A stretch of DNA of 64,000 nt, taken from Bacteroidota bacterium (GTDB lineage: Bacteria > Bacteroidota > Bacteroidia > Bacteroidales > JAAUTT01). Location: assembly GCA_023429135.1 (NCBI GenBank), contig JAEYWD010000024.1:186001-250000 (forward strand), given 5' to 3'. Position 1 is the stretch's first letter. Every line of letters begins with the position of its first letter. Shown here piece after piece: positions 16,596 to 24,391 of this stretch. Under the pieces are notes generated by a model. The model did not search any database, was not told the origin of the DNA, and saw nothing but the letters and a program-made list of their open reading frames with translations. The position numbers and the translations under genes are program-made.

Positions 16596-18497
16596 TTAAT
16601 AGGCCCTTTTATCGTTTCCTTCAACATAATTGATAAAAGAATTATTAGCAACTCTGTTTCCACCTGGAGTTGGATAATTTCCGGTGAAGTACCAGTCGCC
16701 CGAATCGTTAGGACATGCAACATGCAGGTTTTCGACCGACTGATATATAATTTCCAGCTCGGCCTGGGTTTCGGGAGTACGCAACATTTGAGCTATTTTA
16801 CCCGAGATTTGTTCGGGTGTAAAAGGCTTGTAAATTTCTTTTACATGGTTCTCTATGATATCTTTCGGATTTTTTTGCTGCGCTTTACATTTTTTGTAAA
16901 CCTCGTTTATTATGGACGATTTGCCCGTCTCTTTCAGTAAATTGATTGCAGCCTGGAAAGCAACAAAATCTCCCAGTCTTGCCATGTCTATTCCATAGCA
17001 GTCGGGATAACAGATTTGCGGAGACGACGAAACAACTACAATTTTCTTCGGTTCGAGCCTGTCCAGTATTTTGATAATACTCTTTTTGAGGGTTGTACCG
17101 CGAACGATGGAGTCGTCTATAATTACCAGATTATCTATTCCTGGTCGTATAGTTCCGTAAGAAACATCATAAACATGGCCAACCAGGTTTGTACGGCTTT
17201 TATCCTGTGTAATGAAGGTTCGTAGCTTCACATCCTTTATGGCAACTTTCTCTACACGGAGTTTCTCACCCATTATTTTATCGAGTGCTTCGGGAGTGAG
17301 GTTTGCTCCAGCTTCCAGAATAGCATTCTTCTTTTTAGCTGTAAGGTAGTTTTCGATACCTTCCAGCATTCCATAAAATGCAGTTTCGGCGGTGTTGGGA
17401 ATGTACGAAAAAACAGTGTTTTCAAGATCGTAGTTCACTGCTTTTAGAATATTGTGAGTGAGCAGTTCGCCAAGTTTTCGACGTTCCTTATTAATATCGT
17501 GGTCACTACCCCTGGAGAAATAGATACGCTCGAAAGAGCACGATTTCCTTTCCAATGGCTCACGAACAACTTCTTCGTAAACTTTCCCATCCTTTTTAAT
17601 CACTACCATGGAACCGGGTTTAACTTCCTTAACCTGGTGGGTTTTAAGGTTGAAAGCGGTTTGAATTACTGGCCTTTCGGAAGCTATAACAGCAACTTCG
17701 TCGTCGTGGTAGTAATAAGCTGGACGAATTCCCCATGGATCGCGTAAAACAAACGAGTCGCCATGACCGATAATACCTGCTATGGCATAACCGCCATCCC
17801 ATCTTTTGCTTGCTTCGCGTAAAATGGAACCGATATTCATTTCTTCGCCTATAATTTTCGACAGCTTAACATTGTCGTGTCCAAATTGCTTATGAAGATC
17901 GAAGAGTCGTTGATTTTCCTTGTCGAGGAAGTGTCCTACATTTTCCAGTACTGTAATGGTGTCGGAGTATCCACGTGGAAATTGACCAAGTTGAACAAGG
18001 ATATTAAAAAGTTCGTCGACATTGGTGAGATTAAAGTTTCCTGCCAGAGCAAGGTTACGTGTGCGCCAGTTATTACGGCGCAATACAGGATGTACTTTAT
18101 CTATGGTATTATTACCAAAAGTTCCGTAACGAAGATGACCCAGGTATAACTCGCCGGCATAATCGAGCTCCTGTTTGGCCCAATGGGCATTTTCAACAAG
18201 TTCGCGGTTTCTCTTCTCCTGATCTTCCAGATAACCAGATATTTTCTTAAAAACTACCCCAATCGAATTTTCTTCAATGGAACGTTCGCGGAATATAAAC
18301 TCATTACCGGGTTCCATATCAAGTTTTACGCACATTACGCCTGTTCCGTCCTGGCCACGGTTGCGTTCTTTTTCCATGATCAGGTAAAGCTTCTGAAGGC
18401 CATATTGCCAGGTTCCGTATTTTAATTGATAATATTCGAGCGGTTTGAGTAATCTTACAAGGGCAATCCCACAATCGTGCTGCAACTGATCCGTCAT
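16596..18497 (-). CDS. purF: Amidophosphoribosyltransferase-family protein (PurF-like, long form)
   Basis: Two-domain glutamine amidotransferase that would convert PRPP and glutamine to phosphoribosylamine, the first step of purine synthesis. 633 residues against about 470-510 for standard PurF. The N-terminal Ntn-hydrolase domain starts after an 8-residue propeptide with the nucleophile Cys9 (CGIALVRLL), then RGQDGTGVMCVK and LGHLRYGTFG. The C-terminal phosphoribosyltransferase domain has the PRPP loop VIIDDSIVRGTTLKKS. The C-terminus (about 540-633) is extended. The start codon overlaps the SPOR gene stop by 4 bp (ATGA). Whether this or a shorter paralogue elsewhere is the main PurF cannot be told here. 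Confidence 0.85.
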   Translation of the reverse strand: MTDQLQHDCGIALVRLLKPLEYYQLKYGTWQYGLQKLYLIMEKERNRGQDGTGVMCVKLDMEPGNEFIFRERSIEENSIGVVFKKISGYLEDQEKRNRELVENAHWAKQELDYAGELYLGHLRYGTFGNNTIDKVHPVLRRNNWRTRNLALAGNFNLTNVDELFNILVQLGQFPRGYSDTITVLENVGHFLDKENQRLFDLHKQFGHDNVKLSKIIGEEMNIGSILREASKRWDGGYAIAGIIGHGDSFVLRDPWGIRPAYYYHDDEVAVIASERPVIQTAFNLKTHQVKEVKPGSMVVIKKDGKVYEEVVREPLERKSCSFERIYFSRGSDHDINKERRKLGELLTHNILKAVNYDLENTVFSYIPNTAETAFYGMLEGIENYLTAKKKNAILEAGANLTPEALDKIMGEKLRVEKVAIKDVKLRTFITQDKSRTNLVGHVYDVSYGTIRPGIDNLVIIDDSIVRGTTLKKSIIKILDRLEPKKIVVVSSSPQICYPDCYGIDMARLGDFVAFQAAINLLKETGKSSIINEVYKKCKAQQKNPKDIIENHVKEIYKPFTPEQISGKIAQMLRTPETQAELEIIYQSVENLHVACPNDSGDWYFTGNYPTPGGNRVANNSFINYVEGNDKRAY

Positions 18498-18976
18498 TGT
18501 TTGTCCTCTGTTTTATCTAGTTTAGGAAAGTTTATCTTTGTTTCTATAACGATGGCATTCTTGAAGAACTTTTCAATTTCAAGTTTCATTCGCGTAGCCT
18601 CCGATTTGGTTCTGAAATCACCTACGAAAAGCCTGGATTCAGGTTGCTCATAAAAATAATAAACCGGAATATCGTTGAAGTGAGATAAGAAGCGGCCTCT
18701 TTCTTCCATGGCCCTTTCTCTTGAATTCTGAAAACTTGCTTTAAAAATAAGAATCCGGTATCCGGTAAGTCCATCATTTCTATGGTTTAGCTCAAGATGT
18801 CTCGAAAGCAAATCTTCAATCCGCGAATCCTGGATAATTTGAATTGTTCCTTGTTCAGGCACCTCATTTTTAAGATTCTGCAAAATTTCAGGTTTAGGAA
18901 AATTTACATTTGATTGCGCAAGGACAGCTAAAGAAAATGCCCCCCAGAATAGTAATAAACTTATAATTTGCTTCAT
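18494..18976 (-). CDS. SPOR-domain secreted protein
   Basis: About 160 residues from the ATG at 18976, which gives a signal peptide (MKQIISLLLFWGAFSLAVLAQS). The mature part ends in a SPOR-type fold (YRILIFKASF... LFVGDFRTKSEATRMKLEIEKFF), known in other proteins to bind denuded peptidoglycan. The region before it (about 45-85) looks like a short helical linker. Coupled to the PurF-like gene by a 4-bp overlap, which is probably an accident of operon structure rather than shared function. Confidence 0.8.
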   Translation of the reverse strand: MKQIISLLLFWGAFSLAVLAQSNVNFPKPEILQNLKNEVPEQGTIQIIQDSRIEDLLSRHLELNHRNDGLTGYRILIFKASFQNSRERAMEERGRFLSHFNDIPVYYFYEQPESRLFVGDFRTKSEATRMKLEIEKFFKNAIVIETKINFPKLDKTEDKQ

Positions 18977-19042
18977 CCCAGTTATATAAGCTTGAAAAAC
19001 AGGCACAAATTTACACTTTTTTATTCACAAGCTATACCCGTG

Positions 19043-19483
19043 CTACTCATATATTTTTATATCACTAAAATCGAAAGTCTTACGATACAAAAAACTTTTT
19101 CCAACAACACTACCAGTAACCGAAAGCTTAGCATCGCGTTTGTTTACAATTTGTATCAGCGAGAAAATTCCATTGGATAAATTATTAAGCTCAAATTTAG
19201 CTTTCACAGGATACGATTTTTGAGAGCGGGGAGCTAAAACCAGTTTATCCATCTGGGTAAGTTTTCCAACTACTTTTTCGTTAATCTTCAAATCAAAATC
19301 GGCATCCGATATTTTCAGTTTTATTGTATTCGGATTATTGATAACAATATCAGCCTTAAGAGTTAAAACATTGTCCTTGAATTCCAGGATCTGAAAATTC
19401 TTGAACTCATGAATTTCAAGCGACTGAAACGAGCATGAAATTGTTAATAAAGCTATTATAATAAGATAAATAAACTTCTTCAT
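19043..19483 (-). CDS. LEA-type-2-like lipoprotein
   Basis: About 146 residues from the ATG at 19483. Signal peptide with lipobox LLTISC (Cys at about 17), so a lipid-anchored periplasmic or outer-membrane protein. The mature part has alternating beta-strand segments (VLTLKADIVINNPNTIKLKI, VGKLTQMDKLVLAPRSQKSYPVKAKFEL) matching the water-stress/LEA14-like fold. Molecular role unknown. First gene of a small operon with the SPOR and PurF-like genes, 66 bp before the SPOR start. Confidence 0.7.
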   Translation of the reverse strand: MKKFIYLIIIALLTISCSFQSLEIHEFKNFQILEFKDNVLTLKADIVINNPNTIKLKISDADFDLKINEKVVGKLTQMDKLVLAPRSQKSYPVKAKFELNNLSNGIFSLIQIVNKRDAKLSVTGSVVGKSFLYRKTFDFSDIKIYE

Positions 19484-19501
19484 AACAGTAAAATTAAGTG
19501 G

Positions 19502-19509
19502 CAAATATA
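19502..19509 (-). promoter_or_regulatory. -7 box TATATTTG for the LEA-like/SPOR/purF operon
   Basis: Exact TAnnTTTG on the minus strand, 18 bp before the ATG at 19483. Confidence 0.5.
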
Positions 19510-19537
19510 GAAAGATGATACGAAACACATAAGAAAA

Positions 19538-19570
19538 TTTGTATTAAGCAGCCAAAACTTTCTAATTTGT
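19538..19570 (+). promoter_or_regulatory. Promoter candidate for the HEXXH peptidase gene
   Basis: TTTG at 19538-19541 followed after 21 bp by TAATTTGT (19563-19570), close to the Bacteroidota TTTG/TAnnTTTG pair, 22 bp before the ATG at 19593. It lies back to back with the minus-strand promoter at 19502-19509. Confidence 0.4.
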
Positions 19571-19592
19571 ATGCTTAATCAAAAACCGAACC

Positions 19593-21656
19593 ATGAAAGT
19601 TAACATTAGAGCACTGCTTTTTATTTTTCTCGTTTTAACAAGCGCATGCAAAATGCAAAATCAGCCAATAAAAACCACAGCTATGACAAACATCGATGCT
19701 ACAATCCAGCAAATGGTGGTCGATTCTCTTTACAGCAAATATCCTGATGCTGATGAAACCCGTATTGAATCGGGGGTTAAGCAAACAGCTTATTTCTGGA
19801 GAACCGAAGATGGAACACCTGAGGCATTTAAGAACTTTTGTCTGGCGAATTTTACTGCAAATGCAAGCGATCTCGACAGTGTTTTTAATCGCATTTCGAG
19901 GAATCTCGAAATTCTTTACGGAAATTTCAACGAAATGTCGGTTTTACTGAAGGAACCAATTCATATGCCCATGGGCGGGGAAACTGCTGTAGATATGATG
20001 TTTGGCGGTTATGAACCTTCCAGTCACCTCAAGGAGGATTTCTTTAAGAACAAACTCGCTTTCTATATTCTTCTCAACTTTAAATATTATAGTTTAAACG
20101 AGAAGCTGCGGTTGCAGGACAACTGGACACGCAAGGAATGGGGGTATGCCCGTTTGGGCGACATGGTTACTTCCAGGGTGCCTTCGGAGCTGAACCTGAA
20201 ATATGGCGACATTGTTACAAAAGCCGATGCATATATTTCCGATTACAACATCTATATGGCTAATTTAAGAGATGGCAAAAGCGATTCCGCACATTTTCCA
20301 AAAGGGAGGAAGCTTATTAGCCACTGGGGATTGCGCGACGAGCTGAAAGCAAACTATGCCACCAAAGAAGGTCTTGAGAAACAAAAGCTGATTTATGAAG
20401 TAATGAAGCGGATTATTATGCAGGAAATTCCTGCTCAGGTAATCAACTCCGATAAGTATCTATGGAATCCTTACGAAAACACAATTACTGCCGAGGGTAA
20501 AAATTATGATGTAGCAAAGGAGGATAATACCCGGTACCAAACACTGCTTACTAACTTTAAAGCGCTGAAAGAGATGGATCCGTATAATCCTTTCTTTCCC
20601 ACTTTTATCCAGGCAAAGTTTAATGCTGAGATGGAAATTCCACAACCCGAAGTTGAGAAACTCTTCCGGGAACTGGTTGGTTCGGAGCAGGTAAAAAAAG
20701 TAGCAGCATTGATAGAATCACGTTTGGGACGCAAGCTGGAACCGTTCGACATATGGTACGATGGCTTTAAAAGCCGCAGCAACATCAACCAGGACGATCT
20801 TAGCAAGAAAACCAAAAAGGATTATGCTACTGCTGCAGTATTTGAAAAGAATATCCCAAATATTTTGAAGAAACTAGGATTTGCCGCTGATAAAGCAAAA
20901 TATATCGGGTCGAAAATCCGTGTAGATGCTGCACGAGGTTCGGGTCATGCATGGGGAGCAGCTATGAAGGGCGATAAGGCAAGACTTCGTACACGGGTTG
21001 CTGAGGGAGGAATGGATTACAAAGGCTTCAACATTGCCATGCATGAGCTGGGCCATTGCGTGGAGCAAACCATGACTCTCTACGACATAGACCAATATAT
21101 GCTGAATGGTGTACCAAACACAGCTTTTACTGAGGCGCTGGCTTTTGTATTCCAGGAAAGGGACTTGCAGGTGCTTGGGATCAAAAATCCCGATCCGTTG
21201 CATAAAGAAATGATGGCTCTCGATATTTTCTGGGGCTGCTACGAAATAATGGGAGTCTCCCTGGTGGATATGGAAGTCTGGAAATGGCTGTATGCTCACC
21301 CCGATGCTAATAAAAAAGAACTGAAAGAGGCTGTTGTGAGAATTTCTAAAGATATCTGGAACAAATACTATGCTGGTGTTTTTGGTATTAAAGATCAGCC
21401 AATACTCGCCATTTATTCGCATATGATTGATAATCCTCTGTATTTGTCCGCTTATCCTATTGGGCATTTAATTCAATACCAGCTCGAAAAGCAATTGGAA
21501 GGTAAGGATTTCGGCAAAGAAGTAATGAGGATTTATGCAGCAGGCCGTGTAACACCCGATGCCTGGATGAAGAACGCCACTGGTCAGAGTCTTTCGAATA
21601 AACCTTTGCTCGAAGCTGTAAATGTTGCTGTTGAAAAAGTGGGAGTAAAAAAATAA
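19593..21656 (+). CDS. Zinc metallopeptidase lipoprotein (HEXXH, gluzincin-like, family not assigned)
   Basis: 687-residue lipoprotein: signal peptide with lipobox LTSAC (Cys19), so exported and lipid-anchored. The zinc site HELGH is at 484-488 and a probable third ligand Glu514 follows 26 residues after the second His in AFTEALAF. This spacing matches the gluzincin (M3/M2-like) layout. The stretch before the site (GGMDYKGFNIAMHELGH) and after it resembles the all-helical M3/M2 folds, but the rest is not recognisable to me. Dipeptidyl peptidase III was considered because it is common in Bacteroidota, but it has HEXXGH and EECRAE motifs, absent here. Single-gene unit with its own promoter and terminator. 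Confidence 0.7.
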   Translation: MKVNIRALLFIFLVLTSACKMQNQPIKTTAMTNIDATIQQMVVDSLYSKYPDADETRIESGVKQTAYFWRTEDGTPEAFKNFCLANFTANASDLDSVFNRISRNLEILYGNFNEMSVLLKEPIHMPMGGETAVDMMFGGYEPSSHLKEDFFKNKLAFYILLNFKYYSLNEKLRLQDNWTRKEWGYARLGDMVTSRVPSELNLKYGDIVTKADAYISDYNIYMANLRDGKSDSAHFPKGRKLISHWGLRDELKANYATKEGLEKQKLIYEVMKRIIMQEIPAQVINSDKYLWNPYENTITAEGKNYDVAKEDNTRYQTLLTNFKALKEMDPYNPFFPTFIQAKFNAEMEIPQPEVEKLFRELVGSEQVKKVAALIESRLGRKLEPFDIWYDGFKSRSNINQDDLSKKTKKDYATAAVFEKNIPNILKKLGFAADKAKYIGSKIRVDAARGSGHAWGAAMKGDKARLRTRVAEGGMDYKGFNIAMHELGHCVEQTMTLYDIDQYMLNGVPNTAFTEALAFVFQERDLQVLGIKNPDPLHKEMMALDIFWGCYEIMGVSLVDMEVWKWLYAHPDANKKELKEAVVRISKDIWNKYYAGVFGIKDQPILAIYSHMIDNPLYLSAYPIGHLIQYQLEKQLEGKDFGKEVMRIYAAGRVTPDAWMKNATGQSLSNKPLLEAVNVAVEKVGVKK

Positions 21657-21722
21657 TCGATGGATTGAATTGACAAACCCTGTATTAATATCTGCATATA
21701 AGAAAAAGGATATTCAATATAT

Positions 21723-21758
21723 AAGGCCTGCCTGCTTTCGAGTGGACAGGCCTTTTTT
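21723..21758 (+). terminator. Intrinsic terminator after the metallopeptidase gene
   Basis: Stem AAGGCCTG (21723-21730) / CAGGCCTT (21747-21754) with a T6 run at 21753-21758. Confidence 0.8.
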
Positions 21759-21810
21759 CCTGATTAATTTCGAATAAAAATCCTGAGGATCTTTTTTAGT
21801 ATAAAGAATT

Positions 21811-21857
21811 GTAATACTTTTACAGAATAGTAACACGATTTTTGAAAAAAGTATTAC
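21811..21857. promoter_or_regulatory. Palindromic operator candidate before the TonB/permease/FmdE operon
   Basis: Perfect 11-bp inverted repeat: GTAATACTTTT at 21811-21821 and AAAAGTATTAC at 21847-21857, spacer 25 bp. A third related half-site GTAACAC lies at 21830-21836, giving GTAAYAC-type sites about two helical turns apart. The right arm ends 6 bp before the receptor start, so a bound repressor would block transcription or translation initiation. Metal regulators use comparable palindromes, but the cognate protein is not in the window. Confidence 0.55.
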
Positions 21858-21863
21858 GATTCT

Positions 21864-23693
21864 ATGATTATAATGAAAAACAAGGTATTAACTTTTCTTA
21901 TACTTCTTACTTCCTCCAAGCTTTTTTCGCAGGAATTGATGGATACTTCCAGAGTTAACAACCTTGAAGAAGTGGTGGTTACCGCTACAAAAAACTCGGT
22001 ATCGCGCAGTAATGTGGCTTATTCTGTTTCGGTTGTAAATCAGGAAAGCATTGAACAATCATCCGAGTCGGCTTTACTGCCTGTTTTAAGCGAAAGTGTT
22101 CCTGGTTTGTTTGTCACCGAAAGAGGTATCACCGGATTTGGTGTTGCTACAGGTTCTGCTGGTCAGGTGAGCATCAGAGGAGTTGGCGGAAGTCCCAGTA
22201 CTCAGATACTGGTGCTTGTAAATGGCAATCCCCAGTTTATGGGACTGATGGGCCATCCATTGCCCGACAGCTATGTTGCCTCAGATGCTCAGCGTGTGGA
22301 AGTTCTCCGAGGACCGGCATCCACGCTTTATGGTTCGAATGCCATGGGTGGTGTAATCAACATTATCACCAAAAATCAAAAAAGAGAAGGCATGAACCTG
22401 AACTCGAGGTTAACTGCCGGATCGTACAATACGCTAAAATATATGGTGAACGGAGGTTACAGGAAAGAGAAATTCAATGTTTTTGCATCTTTTAACCATG
22501 ACCGTACTGATGGTCATCGCGACTCGTCAGATTTTAAGATCTCTAACGGTTACTTACGAGCGGGGTACGACCTAAACCGGAACATTAAGCTTAATGCCGA
22601 TTTTAGTATAGCTGGCTTTGAAGCTTCCGATCCCGGACCCGATTACAGCAGGGCCGGCTATCGTATTGATATTACCAGAGGAATGGGTGCTTTCAATATT
22701 GATAATAATTTCAATAAAGCAAATGGCTCATTACGGTTTTTTTATAATTTCGGGATACATGATATTTCTGATGGGTTTCATTCGGATGATAATAATTATG
22801 GGTGGATAGCTTTTCAATCATTCCAATTGTTCAAAGGAAATACGCTTACCTTGGGGTTCGACGGTAAAACCTATGGAGGCAAAGCCCGACAGGAATCCAG
22901 GATTATTGGAGACACCACCGTGCTGGAATTGGCCGGCTATGCTTTTATTCAACAGGACTTTGGAGACAAGATCAGTTTAAACGGGGGCTTCCGCCTGGAG
23001 CATCATAGCGTTTACGGATACGAGCAGGTTCCAACAATAGGAGCTTCGTGGCGGCCATTCAGTACAACAACAGTTAAAGCATCTGTCTCGAAAGGTTTTC
23101 GAAGTCCCACCATCAGAGAACTGTATCTCTTCCCGCCGGCAAACGAAAACCTGAAACCCGAAAGAGTTGTAAGCTCCGAAATAGGGTTACTTCAAAGTAT
23201 ACTTCAGAACAAAATTAAACTGGAGTTGACTGTCTTTAAGGCGGAGGGTTCCAATCTTATCAAAACAATTGTAAATTCGGGCAAACCGCTTAATGTAAAC
23301 ACAGGCTCATTCTCAAATACTGGTATCGAATTTTCGGCGAAATGGCAGATAATTCCCAGTCTTACCTTCTCCGGAAACTACAGCTATGTTGATATGAAAA
23401 CTCCGGCAATTGCTACTCCTGAGATGCAGGCCTCCTCTTCGATACTTTGCAAACTAGGTTTATTCGACGTATCACTCTCTGCTCAAAATGTTATCAACCT
23501 TTATACACAAACGGCTCCGGTTCTTAAAAAAGAAAGTTATACTCTGTTAAATTCGAAGGTTGCCTATCGACTTTCAGAGATGATAAATGTGTTTGTGAAA
23601 TTGGAGAATATGCTCAACGAAAAATACTATATCAATTATGGCTATCCAATGCCGGGATTTCTGGCATTCGGAGGCATTAACCTTAACTTATAA
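21864..23693 (+). CDS. TonB-dependent receptor, probable metal or metal-complex uptake
   Basis: 609-residue outer-membrane receptor with a signal peptide (MKNKVLTFLILLTSSKLFSQ; the ATG at 21873 is equally possible). It has a TonB box-like LEEVVVTATK directly after the signal peptide, a plug domain (VSIRGVGGSPSTQILVLVNG, RVEVLRGPASTLYGSNAMGGVINIITK), and a 22-strand barrel ending in FLAFGGINLNL. It lacks the SusC-type N-terminal extension and has no SusD partner, so it is a siderophore/cobalamin-type receptor. Its stop overlaps the permease start by one base (TAATG), implying co-translation and shared substrate handling. Confidence 0.9.
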   Translation: MIIMKNKVLTFLILLTSSKLFSQELMDTSRVNNLEEVVVTATKNSVSRSNVAYSVSVVNQESIEQSSESALLPVLSESVPGLFVTERGITGFGVATGSAGQVSIRGVGGSPSTQILVLVNGNPQFMGLMGHPLPDSYVASDAQRVEVLRGPASTLYGSNAMGGVINIITKNQKREGMNLNSRLTAGSYNTLKYMVNGGYRKEKFNVFASFNHDRTDGHRDSSDFKISNGYLRAGYDLNRNIKLNADFSIAGFEASDPGPDYSRAGYRIDITRGMGAFNIDNNFNKANGSLRFFYNFGIHDISDGFHSDDNNYGWIAFQSFQLFKGNTLTLGFDGKTYGGKARQESRIIGDTTVLELAGYAFIQQDFGDKISLNGGFRLEHHSVYGYEQVPTIGASWRPFSTTTVKASVSKGFRSPTIRELYLFPPANENLKPERVVSSEIGLLQSILQNKIKLELTVFKAEGSNLIKTIVNSGKPLNVNTGSFSNTGIEFSAKWQIIPSLTFSGNYSYVDMKTPAIATPEMQASSSILCKLGLFDVSLSAQNVINLYTQTAPVLKKESYTLLNSKVAYRLSEMINVFVKLENMLNEKYYINYGYPMPGFLAFGGINLNL

Positions 23694-24391
23694 TGGAAGC
23701 AACAATTCAAGCCATTGCAGGTTTGGCGGCATCAGTAGGTTTTATTCATACCGTAACCGGCCCCGATCATTACATTCCTTTTGCCATGATTTCGAAAGCA
23801 AGGCAGTGGACAATGTTTAAAACCATGATGCTGGTTTTGATTTGCGGTATTGGTCATGTTGGCAGCTCGGTAATATTGGGGTTTATTGGCATTGCAACAG
23901 GCATAGCCGTAACTAAACTGGAGTTTATTGAAGGGTACCGGGGGAGTGTTGCCGCATGGGTATTAATTGTTTTTGGCCTGATTTATGGGATATGGGGCTT
24001 AAGAAAAGCATTTCACAAACATCAGCACGTGCACGAAGATCATCATCATTCGCATGGGATCGGCAGCGACCATCATCACCTTCCAAAACCCGCCGATGGT
24101 AAAAAAGTAAGCATTACTCCATGGGTACTCTTTATTATATTTGTTCTTGGTCCATGCGAACCACTGATACCAATGCTTATTTATCCTGCTGCCGTACATG
24201 GAATGGGGGGAGCCATCTACGTTTCCCTTGTATTTGGAGTTACCACCATAATAACCATGATGGTGATGGCGTTTTTGTTGCTCAAAGGTTTTGAGTTTCT
24301 GCCGATGCAGAAAATACATCGTTATACTCATGCCATTGCTGGATTTACGATACTTATCTGCGGACTTTCAATCGAATTTTTAGGATTATGA
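23693..24391 (+). CDS. Metal permease with His-rich loop (NiCoT/UreH/TauE-like)
   Basis: 232-residue inner-membrane protein with about six TM helices. The first helix carries HTVTGPDH (His19 to His26), similar to the Ni/Co-transporter signature but with five rather than four residues between His and Asp, as in UreH-like relatives. A hydrophilic loop at about residues 104-131 holds more than ten histidines (HKHQHVHEDHHHSHG... HHH), a common metal-buffering device of nickel, cobalt or zinc transporters. A second conserved helix has GPCEPLIPMLIYPA. The direction of transport is unknown; coupling to a TonB receptor favours import. The stop overlaps the next start by 4 bp (ATGA). Confidence 0.82.
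   Translation: MEATIQAIAGLAASVGFIHTVTGPDHYIPFAMISKARQWTMFKTMMLVLICGIGHVGSSVILGFIGIATGIAVTKLEFIEGYRGSVAAWVLIVFGLIYGIWGLRKAFHKHQHVHEDHHHSHGIGSDHHHLPKPADGKKVSITPWVLFIIFVLGPCEPLIPMLIYPAAVHGMGGAIYVSLVFGVTTIITMMVMAFLLLKGFEFLPMQKIHRYTHAIAGFTILICGLSIEFLGL

Noticed and set aside
19593..21656. Dipeptidyl peptidase III (M49)
   Set aside because: The zinc motif is HELGH rather than HEXXGH, and no EECRAE/D block follows.
21811..21857. NikR operator
   Set aside because: The half-sites resemble GTAACAC/GTGTTAC and one pair has a 14-bp spacer, but they are oriented opposite to the known NikR arrangement, so the regulator is left unnamed.
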